A stretch of 64,000 bases of DNA, from NCBI RefSeq assembly GCF_014197135.1, contig NZ_JACIFA010000003.1:1-64000 (forward strand), given 5' to 3'. The DNA is from Sphingomonas zeae (GTDB lineage: Bacteria > Pseudomonadota > Alphaproteobacteria > Sphingomonadales > Sphingomonadaceae). Below the pieces are notes generated by a model. That model was not told the DNA's origin. It did not search any database and saw nothing but the letters and a program-made list of their open reading frames with translations. A program made the translations under genes and the position numbers. This document shows positions 35,607 to 43,979 of the stretch, in pieces (the first letter of the stretch is position 1; every line of letters begins with the position of its first letter).

Positions 35607-38101
35607 CACCATTTGCGGCTAACGATCAGACGCACGTTGCGCCCGAAGAGGGGCCGCCCGAAAATCGCGGTAGGAACGCCTTGACCGAAACGATCGCCCG
35701 CCGTGTTGCCCTCGGTGAAGCCGTGCGCGTTGGTGATATTGTCGCCGACCAGCTGGAACTGCCACGCTCCGGACGACACGATCCCGCCGAGCCCGAACGA
35801 ACCATAAGCGGGCAGCGCGGTGGAGTTGAAGAAGTCCGTGTAGCGACGCCCGACATAGTCATAGCGACCGTAAATGCTGACCTCCGCCCCGGCGACATCG
35901 AAGTCAAAGGTCGGTCGAACGTTCAGGAACAGCTTGGGCTCGCGGATGATCTGCTTGCCGTTGGCGCGGCTGCCGTCGAGCCCGGTATTGCTACTGAAGT
36001 TCAGGTAACGCGGATTCTGCCAGGTGACTGATCCTGCCAGCGAGAACGGGCCGGAGAGCTTCAGGCGACCGTCCGCCTCCATGCCCTTGGTCTCGGCGGT
36101 GCCGATGAAGGTCGTGGTCACGTCCGCGCGCCCCGTGGCCGGATTGAACCCGGCAAAGCTGGCGTTCAGCGGATCGAACCTGGTATAAAAGCCCGTGACG
36201 TACAGATAAGATCCGCCTGTGGCCAGTTTGACGCCCGCCTCGTACAGCTTCGCCTTGGTCGCGATCGCGGGGGGCGTGGGATAGGTGAAGGCGATCGTCG
36301 TGTTGGGCGGCACGTCGAGCTGCGAGGCGCGCAGATACATGCCGATGTGGCGGCTCAGGTCGTAATTGGCCCCGACCGTCCAGTTCGTCGCCTGTTGGTT
36401 CAGCCGTAACTGGCCGACTGCGCCGGTAAAGCCACGCGTGCTGTTGTCGGCCAACGTCGTGGCGTCGCCCAGATTGTACGAGCCCGTCAGCTGGGCAAAG
36501 CCGCTATAGCTATACCATTCATGGCGGATGCCCGCGTCGAAGCGCAGCCGATCGTTTATGTCCCAGCTGTCGGTGCCGTATAGCGCGATCAGCCGTCCGT
36601 CGACATTCCCGGCGTTGAGCGACACGGCGTCGTTCAGCGCGCCATTGTCCGTGACATAGCCCAGCACCGCCCCGGTGGCCGAATAGGCCGCCAGATCCAA
36701 CGTTTTGGGCTGCGAACGCACCTGGATCAGGTAATTCTGATAGGCGGTGAACATCTTCTGGCCCCAGAGCGAACCATAGGTCCCGACGCGGATGTCATGG
36801 GTGCCGATGCCGGTATCAAACTTTCGCGTCACGGACAGGTCGCCCTGCGAGGAATAGAAGTCCGTCTGGATGGAGCGATACTGCGCCTGCATCACGAGAC
36901 CCGAGTCCGTCGAGGGGGCGTATGGCGTCTGCCCGCCGGTCCCGGCCAGGCTATACCCCATGCGCGCGATGCCCGGGCCGAAAGCGTTGGTGGCAGCCGC
37001 GAGGTAGCCATTGGCGAAGCTCGTCGCGTCGACGGGATTGGAGGTCGAGTAGAAGGCGTCGAAATGCAGATTGCCGATCGTCAGTCCGCCCTTGGCAGAG
37101 ACGTGCCAGTCGCCATAGTCGCCTTCATAATCCAATGCGACATTGCCGAAGCGGATATGGCGGCCATTGGCCAGATCGCCGCGCTGATTCTGGACCACGC
37201 CCGACGCATCGCGATAGCGAATGTTCACCGCGCGCAGGGCAGGCGTATTCAGCGTGCCGGTGAAATAGTCGAGATAGGGGTTCAGGCTTGTCGCCGGATT
37301 GCGCGGGTCGTTGGTCGGTATCGAGAGATAAAAGACGTTGTGATCGTCGGTATATTGCCCCGACAGCTTGATGAAGCCGTTCGCCAGGTCATGCTTGATG
37401 TTCGCACGGATCTGGCCGCCGCGGTCGCTGGGAAAGCCGGAGTCGCGATACCCGTCATGATAGCGCACGAAGCCGCCGACGGCATAATAAGTGTCGCTGT
37501 TCAACGGTCCGGCCTGATAACCGTCGAGCCGGTAATAGCCCGTGTCGCCAAGCGTCGCCTGGACCTTGCCCCGCGTCGTTTCGTTGCCGGTCAAGGTAAT
37601 GACGTTGGCGATGGCCGCCGCCGTGCTGGCATAGATGGGAGCCGGACCGCCGCGCACGACCTCGATCCGGTCGGTCATCAGGTCGAGCCGGTTCATCCCG
37701 TCGCCCTGGTTGAAGAACCAGCCGTCAAGCTCCTGGAACAGCGGCAAGCCGTCCTGCTGGTAATAGAGGAAGCCGCGGTCGGTCGGGATACCGCGCACGC
37801 GGGTGATATTCTGCACTTCACCGCCGGTCGCTTCCACATGGATACCCGGCAATGTGCCGATCAGGTCGGTGGTGCTTTTCGGTGCCAGTTTCTGGATATC
37901 CGCCTGCGAAAGCGAATTCACCGCATAGGAAACGTCGAAGCGGCGCTGCTGGCGTGCCGATCCGGTGACGATGATGTCGGAATGGCCATCGTCCGTGTTC
38001 GGCGCTTCGGTCGTCGTAGCGGGCTGTGTCTGGGCGAGGGCCGGTGGAGCCAAAACCGCCCCCACCGACAGCGCCGCGCTCATCAACAATTCGTTTTTCA
38101 T
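35606..38101 (-). CDS. TonB-dependent receptor coupled to GDPD gene
   Basis: 831 residues from ATG 38101, with GGGGG upstream. Signal peptide LSVGAVLAPPALAQ. The TonB box region SDIIVTGSARQQRRFDVSYA leads into a plug with LIGTLPGIHVEATGGEVQNI, VRGIPTDRGFLYYQQDGLPL, and TDRIEVVRGGPAPIYASTAA. The barrel ends RNVRLIVSRKW; the last residue is Trp instead of the usual Phe, still aromatic. The gene overlaps the glycerophosphodiesterase gene, so uptake of a glycerophospho-compound or phospholipid fragment is a fair guess. Confidence 0.9.
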   Translation of the reverse strand: MKNELLMSAALSVGAVLAPPALAQTQPATTTEAPNTDDGHSDIIVTGSARQQRRFDVSYAVNSLSQADIQKLAPKSTTDLIGTLPGIHVEATGGEVQNITRVRGIPTDRGFLYYQQDGLPLFQELDGWFFNQGDGMNRLDLMTDRIEVVRGGPAPIYASTAAAIANVITLTGNETTRGKVQATLGDTGYYRLDGYQAGPLNSDTYYAVGGFVRYHDGYRDSGFPSDRGGQIRANIKHDLANGFIKLSGQYTDDHNVFYLSIPTNDPRNPATSLNPYLDYFTGTLNTPALRAVNIRYRDASGVVQNQRGDLANGRHIRFGNVALDYEGDYGDWHVSAKGGLTIGNLHFDAFYSTSNPVDATSFANGYLAAATNAFGPGIARMGYSLAGTGGQTPYAPSTDSGLVMQAQYRSIQTDFYSSQGDLSVTRKFDTGIGTHDIRVGTYGSLWGQKMFTAYQNYLIQVRSQPKTLDLAAYSATGAVLGYVTDNGALNDAVSLNAGNVDGRLIALYGTDSWDINDRLRFDAGIRHEWYSYSGFAQLTGSYNLGDATTLADNSTRGFTGAVGQLRLNQQATNWTVGANYDLSRHIGMYLRASQLDVPPNTTIAFTYPTPPAIATKAKLYEAGVKLATGGSYLYVTGFYTRFDPLNASFAGFNPATGRADVTTTFIGTAETKGMEADGRLKLSGPFSLAGSVTWQNPRYLNFSSNTGLDGSRANGKQIIREPKLFLNVRPTFDFDVAGAEVSIYGRYDYVGRRYTDFFNSTALPAYGSFGLGGIVSSGAWQFQLVGDNITNAHGFTEGNTAGDRFGQGVPTAIFGRPLFGRNVRLIVSRKW

Positions 38102-38163
38102 GCTACCCCCGATTGATCTGAATGAGGGGGGCATTGGTCGCGATCCGTGACAGTTTTATTTGC

Positions 38164-39330
38164 TTACATGTAATTAAATCGCCCCTGCGAAGCCGTGACC
38201 GCATGAACCGGGATCATCGCCGCGCCGATTACAACGGCGCGGCTGCCTATCGAAGAGGCATGGATCTCCGGCAAAGTCGATCGATAGCCGTCATTCCGGT
38301 TGCGCGACCGGACGGCGAGCCCGTCGGCGATCCGTTGCAGCAGCGTCAGCGGCAACGCGCCTGACACGATGACGGCACCTGGATCCAGCCAGACCGTGCC
38401 GCTCAACACAGCCTGTTCCAACTGGCCGATCACGCGCTCCGTCCAGGACGCGATCAGGGGCGCATGGCTGTCGAGCAATTCCTCGATGCCGGCGAGCGAG
38501 TCGATTTGGACTCCGGCTTCGCGCAGAACCTGGAGCAGGTCGATGCCGGAGGGACGCTCCCGATGGCCGGGGAACAGCCGCCCCACCTCTCCGGCATTGC
38601 CATGCTCGCCCAGGAAAAGGTCGCGATCGGCGATCAGGCCACCGCCGATGCCATGACCCAGAAATAGCGTCAGGACCGAGCGATAGCGTCCGATGATCCC
38701 GTCCTGATAATATTCGGCCAGGGCCGCCGCGCTGGCGTCATTCTCGATCCAGACGGGCATTGCCAAGGCGTCGCCCAGTATGTCCGCAAGCGGCACGTCG
38801 TTCCACCCCGCGACGCGTTCTACCACGACCCGCCGATTCCGGTCGCCGGGTAGCGCATAGCCGGGCACCGCGACGCCCAGCCCCAGAAACTTGCCGCGCA
38901 TGAATCCATGGGCGGCGGCGATCACCTGCAGCCGGGCCTCGACCGACCGCGCGAAGATGCGGGGGTCGGGGCTGTCGAAGGGTGTCGTGTCGTGCACCAG
39001 GGGCCGACCGCAGAAATCGACGATCACCAGTTCCAACCAGCCGGGATGCGGCGTCGCCCCGATCGCCCAGCCGCCATGACCCGATACGGTCAACGGCACC
39101 ATCGGCCGCCCCCGTGCGGGTGCGTCGAGCGAATCCCTCTCCTCGATCAAGTCGAGCGCGAGCAGCGACTGGGTCAAACGCGTCATCGTCGCCCCGTTCA
39201 TGCCCAGCAACTGAGCGAGCCGCGTGCGAGAAGCCGATCCCTCGATCCGCAACTGCATCAGGACGCGCCGTTGGGGCTCGTTCAGCCGGATTTGCGGGCG
39301 GCGGGGCGGGGCGGGGGAAAGGCGAGACAT
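38164..39330 (-). CDS. ROK-family transcriptional regulator
   Basis: 388 residues from ATG 39330. The N-terminal winged helix-turn-helix is at about 15-70 (NEPQRRVLMQLRIEGSASRT, then LAQLLGMNGATMTRLTQSLL), followed by the ROK kinase-like domain: GLGVAVPGYALP, ENDASAAALAEYY, LGHGIGGGLIADRDLFLGEH with GNAGEVGRLFP. The usual cysteine-rich zinc motif of NagC-like ROK proteins is not present. It likely represses the neighbouring receptor-GDPD unit or the divergent symporter, in response to a sugar or derivative. The stop lies 62 bases before the receptor start. Confidence 0.9.
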   Translation of the reverse strand: MSRLSPAPPRRPQIRLNEPQRRVLMQLRIEGSASRTRLAQLLGMNGATMTRLTQSLLALDLIEERDSLDAPARGRPMVPLTVSGHGGWAIGATPHPGWLELVIVDFCGRPLVHDTTPFDSPDPRIFARSVEARLQVIAAAHGFMRGKFLGLGVAVPGYALPGDRNRRVVVERVAGWNDVPLADILGDALAMPVWIENDASAAALAEYYQDGIIGRYRSVLTLFLGHGIGGGLIADRDLFLGEHGNAGEVGRLFPGHRERPSGIDLLQVLREAGVQIDSLAGIEELLDSHAPLIASWTERVIGQLEQAVLSGTVWLDPGAVIVSGALPLTLLQRIADGLAVRSRNRNDGYRSTLPEIHASSIGSRAVVIGAAMIPVHAVTASQGRFNYM

Positions 39331-39395
39331 AGCGGAGCGCTATATTTCCGCCGTGTCAAATAAATGAAAGTCGTCCTGTATAGGGCGGGCGGATC

Positions 39396-40724
39396 ATGAC
39401 GACCGAGCCCGACAGTGTGCCGACCCGATCCCACTCTCTGGCGGTCCAGTTGGGCTATTGCGTCGGCAATATCGGCAAGAGCGTCGTCTGGAGCAGCTTT
39501 GAGAGCATCATGCTGTTCTATCTCGTTTCGATCGCCGGGTTCGGCCCACTCATGGCCGGAGCGCTGCTGGCGCTGTCCTTATGCTGGGATGCCATATTCG
39601 ATCTCAGCGTGGCGCGCCTCACCGATAAGCGGGGTGGAGCGAAAGGGCTGGCCAAGCTGGTGCTTGTCGGCGCGCCGCTGTGCGGCACCTGCTTCTGGCT
39701 GATCTTCGTACTGCCGGCCCCGATGGCCGTCGCCGCCGCGATCATCGCCTGTCGGATCGGCTATTCGCTTTGCGATGTCGGGCACAACACGATGCTGATC
39801 CGCGTTGCGCGTGCACCGGGGGATGCCGCTCGTGTATCCGGCTTGCGGTTGGTCTGCAGCGCATCGGGTGTGGCGCTGCTGGCCTTGGTGTCGGGGTCCA
39901 GCCTGTCGCTCACCGACCCGGCGGCGCAGCGACAATCCCTTGCAAACGGGGCGATGGCGGGTGGGATGTTGTACGTGGCAACGCTCTTCATTGCCCTGCT
40001 GGCCACGCGCAGCCTTGCGCCGCCGAACCGGACTGCTGTCGGCGGACCGTCGCTACGCCCCATCGTCCGCTTTACCCGCGACCCGTCATTCCGTCGCCTG
40101 CTGTCGCTTGCCGCCATACAGGCGGCGCTGGTGCCGCTGTTCCAACGCGCGCTTCCCTTTTATGGCCAAGCGGTGCGCGCCGACGCAAGTTGGGCCGGAC
40201 CTGCCTTGCTGACGATCACCCTTGCCCAGTCAGCGGCGCTGCCCGGATGGATGGCGATCTCACGGCGATATCCGCCCCGCCGCATCGCCATGGCGTCGCA
40301 CGGCCTGGCGATCGTGGCGATGCTGGGATTGACGATCTGGCCCGATGGCGCGTGCGGCAGAGCGATGCTCGTCCTGCTCGGTGGAGCGCTGGGCGGCATG
40401 AACCTCGCCATCTGGGCGTTGCTGACCGAGACGGTGCATCGGTGCGGGAGTATGGGGGGAGAAGCCACGCCAGTGGGCCTGTTCCTGGCGGGGCTCAAGA
40501 CGTCCGCCGCGATGGGAAACCTGCTGTTCGCGGGGGTCGTCGCGGCGGGATCATGCTGGGACAGCGAAGCATTCCTACCGCTCAGCGCGACGATCATCCC
40601 GACCTTGGGGAGCGTCACGGCGCTTGGCCTGCTGATCGGTTGGCGGGATTCAGCGCCGCCGCAGGGCCGAGGCGAGGGCCAGTCCGGCCGCCAGTTGAAG
40701 CAGGCCGTAAGCCCGGCGGCGTAA
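39396..40724 (+). CDS. GPH-type sugar/cation symporter (MFS_2)
   Basis: 442 residues, about 12 helices. QLGYCVGNIGKSVVWSSFES near the start, WDAIFDLSVARLTDKRGGAK after helix 2, and YSLCDVGHNTMLIRVA in the mid loop correspond to MFS_2 conserved loops (D-P-x-x-G / D-x-R-T-R type). The second half has VSKRGCR-like substitutions and a short basic tail. These proteins import glycosides, pentosides or hexuronides with H+ or Na+. Divergent from the ROK regulator with 65 bases between. The 3' end overlaps a small minus-strand gene. Confidence 0.85.
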   Translation: MTTEPDSVPTRSHSLAVQLGYCVGNIGKSVVWSSFESIMLFYLVSIAGFGPLMAGALLALSLCWDAIFDLSVARLTDKRGGAKGLAKLVLVGAPLCGTCFWLIFVLPAPMAVAAAIIACRIGYSLCDVGHNTMLIRVARAPGDAARVSGLRLVCSASGVALLALVSGSSLSLTDPAAQRQSLANGAMAGGMLYVATLFIALLATRSLAPPNRTAVGGPSLRPIVRFTRDPSFRRLLSLAAIQAALVPLFQRALPFYGQAVRADASWAGPALLTITLAQSAALPGWMAISRRYPPRRIAMASHGLAIVAMLGLTIWPDGACGRAMLVLLGGALGGMNLAIWALLTETVHRCGSMGGEATPVGLFLAGLKTSAAMGNLLFAGVVAAGSCWDSEAFLPLSATIIPTLGSVTALGLLIGWRDSAPPQGRGEGQSGRQLKQAVSPAA

Positions 40725-40898
40725 GGGATGATCGACAAAGGGTCTGATGAGCATATCGACTGCGGTGACGTCCGAACGCCAGAGTTCGACATGCCGGCTC
40801 GGTTGCAGCAGGCCGAGCATTCCGTCGCCGATCATGAAGACCGCCGCCATTTCCCCGCCGCGGCGCAGGCCGAGTTGCCATTCGTTCCTGTCGCTCAT
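40650..40898 (-). CDS. Small conserved-looking protein, unknown
   Basis: 82 residues from ATG 40898, with GGGAGAT nine bases upstream. The first 35 residues have LGLRRGGEMAAVFMIGDGML; the C-terminus HPLRRRAYGLLQLAAGLALA then SALRRR looks like one amphipathic membrane helix flanked by arginines. No family recognised. It overlaps the end of the symporter gene by 75 bases on the other strand. It follows bfd by 72 bases on the same strand. Confidence 0.55.
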   Translation of the reverse strand: MSDRNEWQLGLRRGGEMAAVFMIGDGMLGLLQPSRHVELWRSDVTAVDMLIRPFVDHPLRRRAYGLLQLAAGLALASALRRR

Positions 40899-40970
40899 CG
40901 GTGATCTCCCAAAGCCCCTCCAACGCCGGAAGGACCCGATGGTCGCACGTGATGAGCGTCCACCGTCCCT

Positions 40971-41156
40971 TTAAGCGGCGGCCCGTTCTTCCTCGATGAT
41001 TGCCCGTGCGACGACGGCGCATTGGCCACATTTGGGCTGGCGGCCGAGGGCCTGATACATTTGACATGGGGTCAGGGAGCCGGAACGCGCCGCGTCACGG
41101 ACCTGAGATTCCCGGATGGCATTGCACACGCAGACGACCAAGGCGCTCTCCATCAT
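40971..41156 (-). CDS. bfd: Bacterioferritin-associated ferredoxin
   Basis: 61 residues from ATG 41156 (ATG 41153 is equivalent). The [2Fe-2S] ligands are all present: Cys9 and Cys11 (VVCVCNAI) and Cys43 and Cys46 (KCGQC), with the usual spacing of Bfd. Bfd delivers electrons to bacterioferritin to release stored iron and is normally induced by iron starvation. A Fur-like sequence lies just upstream. Bacterioferritin itself is not in the window. The reading frame extends upstream to 41282 but that part overlaps the preceding gene. Confidence 0.92.
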   Translation of the reverse strand: MMESALVVCVCNAIRESQVRDAARSGSLTPCQMYQALGRQPKCGQCAVVARAIIEEERAAA

Positions 41157-41176
41157 TAACGCTCGTCTTCTAGGGC

Positions 41177-41195
41177 TAATGAGAGTTGATCGCAA
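41177..41195. promoter_or_regulatory. Possible Fur box before bfd
   Basis: TAATGAGAGTTGATCGCAA; on the coding strand TTGCGATCAACTCTCATTA, close to the TTGCGAnTnAnTCTCA pattern I associate with alphaproteobacterial Fur boxes. It ends about 20 bases before the bfd start, where a repressor would block transcription. By-eye match. Confidence 0.4.
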
Positions 41196-41220
41196 GTCTG
41201 TTGCGACGCGTTTGCAAAAA

Positions 41221-42489
41221 TTATCGTGGCTCGCCCGCCGGGCCGTGGCTCGCCAGCCGCCAGATCCGCTCCAGTGGGCCATGATCGAACCGGGCGAGCC
41301 ATGGCTTTGACCAGAGCAGCATCAGGCCCCACATGATGGGTGCAAGGACATAGAGTTGGGCACGATGCCAGAACGCGAATTGGCCCAGGCCGTGGCCATA
41401 GAATATCGTGGTCATCACAATGCTGGTCGCGATATAATTGGTGAAGGCCATGCGCCCCGCGGCCGCAATCCGCGTCGTCCACCATCCGTCCGGCCGCATG
41501 AGCAACAGGATCAGTGCGGCATAGCCGAGCGTTCCGATCAGGCGGAAGGGAATGTTCAAGAACAGTTCCACCAGCGTGACCGAACGAACGTCATAGCCGC
41601 TCGCCATGACGACCAGGGCCATCGCCGCATAAGCGGGGATCGTGAGACCCAGTGCGAACACCGCCCATCGGCGATACGCGACGCGCGACCAACTTCCCGT
41701 CACGAACCCCGATTTGAACGCCGCCATCCCTAGCAACATCGCGCTGAGCGTGTCGGGGCCGATCTGAACGAGATCGAGCAGCGGATTTCCGTTATGCGCC
41801 AGGCGAAAGGCGGTCGCCCCCCACCATGGCCCGCGCATGGCCGCGATCTCCGGGGCGAGGCTGGCAGGCGAAGGGATACCGAACGCCGATTGATAGCCGT
41901 CCCACAGGGCGGCCATCTGCGGCGTGTCGCGCCCGGCGGCGGCAAACAGTCCCAGGCATTCGAGCCACCCCAGCGCCATCGACAGCCCGGCAAAGGCGGC
42001 GGCGGTCCAGCAAAGCGCCTTTGGGGCCAGTCCGACAAAGGCCAGTGCGACGATACCGACCAGGGCGTAATGGGCCAGAATATCGCCGGTCCAGATGAAG
42101 GTCAGGTGGACCAGCCCCAGGACGAACAGGACCGCCATCCGCCGCAGATGAAATGATGCCCCGTTTCCGCCGGCAGCATCCGCCCTTTGGATCACCAGCA
42201 GCGTCGACGCACCGAAAAGGAGCGAAAAGAGGCCGCGCATCCGCCCGTTGATGAACGTCTCGGTCAGGAACCAGACGACTATATCGATCGGCCGTTGCCC
42301 GCCCCATGCCATGGGGTTGGAATAGGCCGGGTCAGGCAGCGCGAAGCCGGGTAAATTGGCCAGCAGGATCGCCATCACCGCCACCCCACGCAATACGTCC
42401 AGCGCCAAGAGACGAGCGCCGGCGCCAGGCATGGTCGAGGGGGCAGGCGTGGGGGCCGGGGCGGGGTCGGGGGCGGGATCGTCGGACAA
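41221..42489 (-). CDS. DUF418 membrane protein (YeiB type)
   Basis: 422 residues from TTG 42489, with GGAG eight bases upstream; an ATG at codon 20 is the alternative. After a proline/alanine-rich tail, LLALDVLRGVAVMAILLANL starts the acyltransferase-3-like membrane region, followed by FINGRMRGLFSLLFGASTLL and about ten helices. The C-terminal DUF418 part contains AAGRMAFTNYIATSIVMTTI and a final helix near WGLMLLWSKPWLARF then GPLERIWR. Role unknown, possibly transfer of a group across the inner membrane. Lies 64 bases upstream of bfd on the same strand. Confidence 0.88.
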   Translation of the reverse strand: MSDDPAPDPAPAPTPAPSTMPGAGARLLALDVLRGVAVMAILLANLPGFALPDPAYSNPMAWGGQRPIDIVVWFLTETFINGRMRGLFSLLFGASTLLVIQRADAAGGNGASFHLRRMAVLFVLGLVHLTFIWTGDILAHYALVGIVALAFVGLAPKALCWTAAAFAGLSMALGWLECLGLFAAAGRDTPQMAALWDGYQSAFGIPSPASLAPEIAAMRGPWWGATAFRLAHNGNPLLDLVQIGPDTLSAMLLGMAAFKSGFVTGSWSRVAYRRWAVFALGLTIPAYAAMALVVMASGYDVRSVTLVELFLNIPFRLIGTLGYAALILLLMRPDGWWTTRIAAAGRMAFTNYIATSIVMTTIFYGHGLGQFAFWHRAQLYVLAPIMWGLMLLWSKPWLARFDHGPLERIWRLASHGPAGEPR

Positions 42490-42572
42490 GGATAAACTCC
42501 GTATGTCCTGCCGGGACTTAGCCCGCGCGGCTCCGGATGCAACCGCCGGGTGGGCCGGAGCATTGCCAAGCC

Positions 42573-43979
42573 ATGGGATTATCGCCTCGCCTCACCGGCC
42601 GCGCCACGGCGCGCGCGCATCACTCGCCCGCCGCATCGGCCTTTCTGCGGAAATTCGAGCCGTTGTTTGCCGGACGCGAGGTGACGGGCGGCCCGCTGCT
42701 GATCGCGACGATCCTGGCTTTGGCCATGACCAACAGCCCGTGGGCGCATGTTTTCGAGCGTTTCTGGGACACGCCCGTCACCATCGGTTTCGGCGCGAGT
42801 GAGGTGTCGCACAGGCTGGCCGAATGGATCGATCACGCCTTGCTGCCGCTATTCTTCGTGATCGTCGGCGCGGATGTGAAGCGCGAAATGGCGACAGGGC
42901 CGCTTGCCCATTGGCGCAGCGCGGCGTTCCCGCTGGCGGGAGCTTTGGGCGGAATGCTGGTGCCGGTGGGGATGTACCTGGCCATCGCGGCGGGAACGCC
43001 CGCACAACCGGGCTGGGGTGCCGTCATCACCACCGATACAGCTTTTGGCCTGGCGCTGATCGCAGTCTTTGCGAACAGGCTGCCGGTCGGGCTGCGCGCC
43101 ACCATGCTTGCCTTCGCGGCCGTCGACGATGTCGGCGGGCTGCTGGTGATCGCCTTCGCCTACAGCGGTGCGCTCGACCTCTGGGGCCTGGTCGCGGCGG
43201 TGATAGCATTGGGGGGGATTGTCGCGCTGCGTCGGATCGGCTGGGTGTCGTCGGTGCCCTATGTCCTGTTGGCGCTGGTGGTGTGGGGCGGCGTGCTGGA
43301 GTCGGGTATCCATGCGACAATCGCGGGGGTGCTGATCGGCCTGACGGTGCCGGTCCAGCCTCGGCTGGAACAGCACGACTTCGCCAGGCGGGTACAAGGG
43401 CGGGTTGATGAGTTTCGACACGCACATGATGCGGCCGAACGGGCGGACGACGATGAGGAAGAGCAGCAGCTTCGCGAGCGGGCCGAGGAACGGCTAGGCT
43501 ATCTCCACGAGATGGCGTCCGCCACCCGGGAGGCCAGCAGCCGCTTGATCGAGGTGCTGACGCCTTGGGTCAACTATGTCGTCTTGCCGTTGTTCGCGCT
43601 GTCGAACGTGCGCATTCATGTCTCGGCGGACTTGCTGTCGATGATGGGATCCCCGCTGGTGATCGGCGTCGTGCTTGGCCTGGTGGCGGGCAAGCCGCTG
43701 GGGTTCCTGACCTTTACCTGGGCCGCGAGTGCACTGGGCCTCGCCAAGCGTCCCGATCAGGTGACGTGGCCGATGGTCGTGGGGGTGGGGGCCTTGGCCG
43801 GGATAGGGTTCACCATCTCGCTGTTCATCGCCGGACTGGCCTTTGGCGATGGCGAAATGCGCGAGGCGGCTTCGCTGGGCGTGTTGCTTGCCTCCGTGCT
43901 CGCGGCGGCAATCGGCTATGCGATCCTGCGCAGCTGCGCGGAGCCCGGATCGGCGACCCGGGCTCCGGCAGAAACTTAG
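42573..43979 (+). CDS. nhaA: Na+/H+ antiporter NhaA
   Basis: 468 residues from ATG 42573. Conserved blocks: [38 protein letters not shown], the paired aspartates in [17 protein letters not shown] (equivalent to Asp163/164 of E. coli NhaA that bind Na+ and H+), [15 protein letters not shown], and [10 protein letters not shown] charged loop of about 60 residues ([20 protein letters not shown] region) interrupts the middle, longer than in E. coli NhaA but seen in some families. Role: sodium extrusion and pH control at the inner membrane. The stop overlaps the end of purL by four bases. Confidence 0.93.
   Translation: MGLSPRLTGRATARAHHSPAASAFLRKFEPLFAGREVTGGPLLIATILALAMTNSPWAHVFERFWDTPVTIGFGASEVSHRLAEWIDHALLPLFFVIVGADVKREMATGPLAHWRSAAFPLAGALGGMLVPVGMYLAIAAGTPAQPGWGAVITTDTAFGLALIAVFANRLPVGLRATMLAFAAVDDVGGLLVIAFAYSGALDLWGLVAAVIALGGIVALRRIGWVSSVPYVLLALVVWGGVLESGIHATIAGVLIGLTVPVQPRLEQHDFARRVQGRVDEFRHAHDAAERADDDEEEQQLRERAEERLGYLHEMASATREASSRLIEVLTPWVNYVVLPLFALSNVRIHVSADLLSMMGSPLVIGVVLGLVAGKPLGFLTFTWAASALGLAKRPDQVTWPMVVGVGALAGIGFTISLFIAGLAFGDGEMREAASLGVLLASVLAAAIGYAILRSCAEPGSATRAPAET
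43940..43966. terminator. Inverted repeat at the nhaA/purL convergence
   Basis: GGAGCCCGG (43940-43948) pairs perfectly with CCGGGCTCC (43958-43966) around a nine-base loop. It lies inside the last codons of nhaA, right after the purL stop. No T-run on either strand, so a bidirectional terminator or attenuator is only possible, not shown. Confidence 0.35.

Noticed and set aside
38164..38173. Palindrome TTACATGTAA before the GDPD-linked receptor as ROK operator
   Set aside because: It overlaps the last codons and stop of the ROK gene and is only ten bases; no second copy was found before the divergent symporter.
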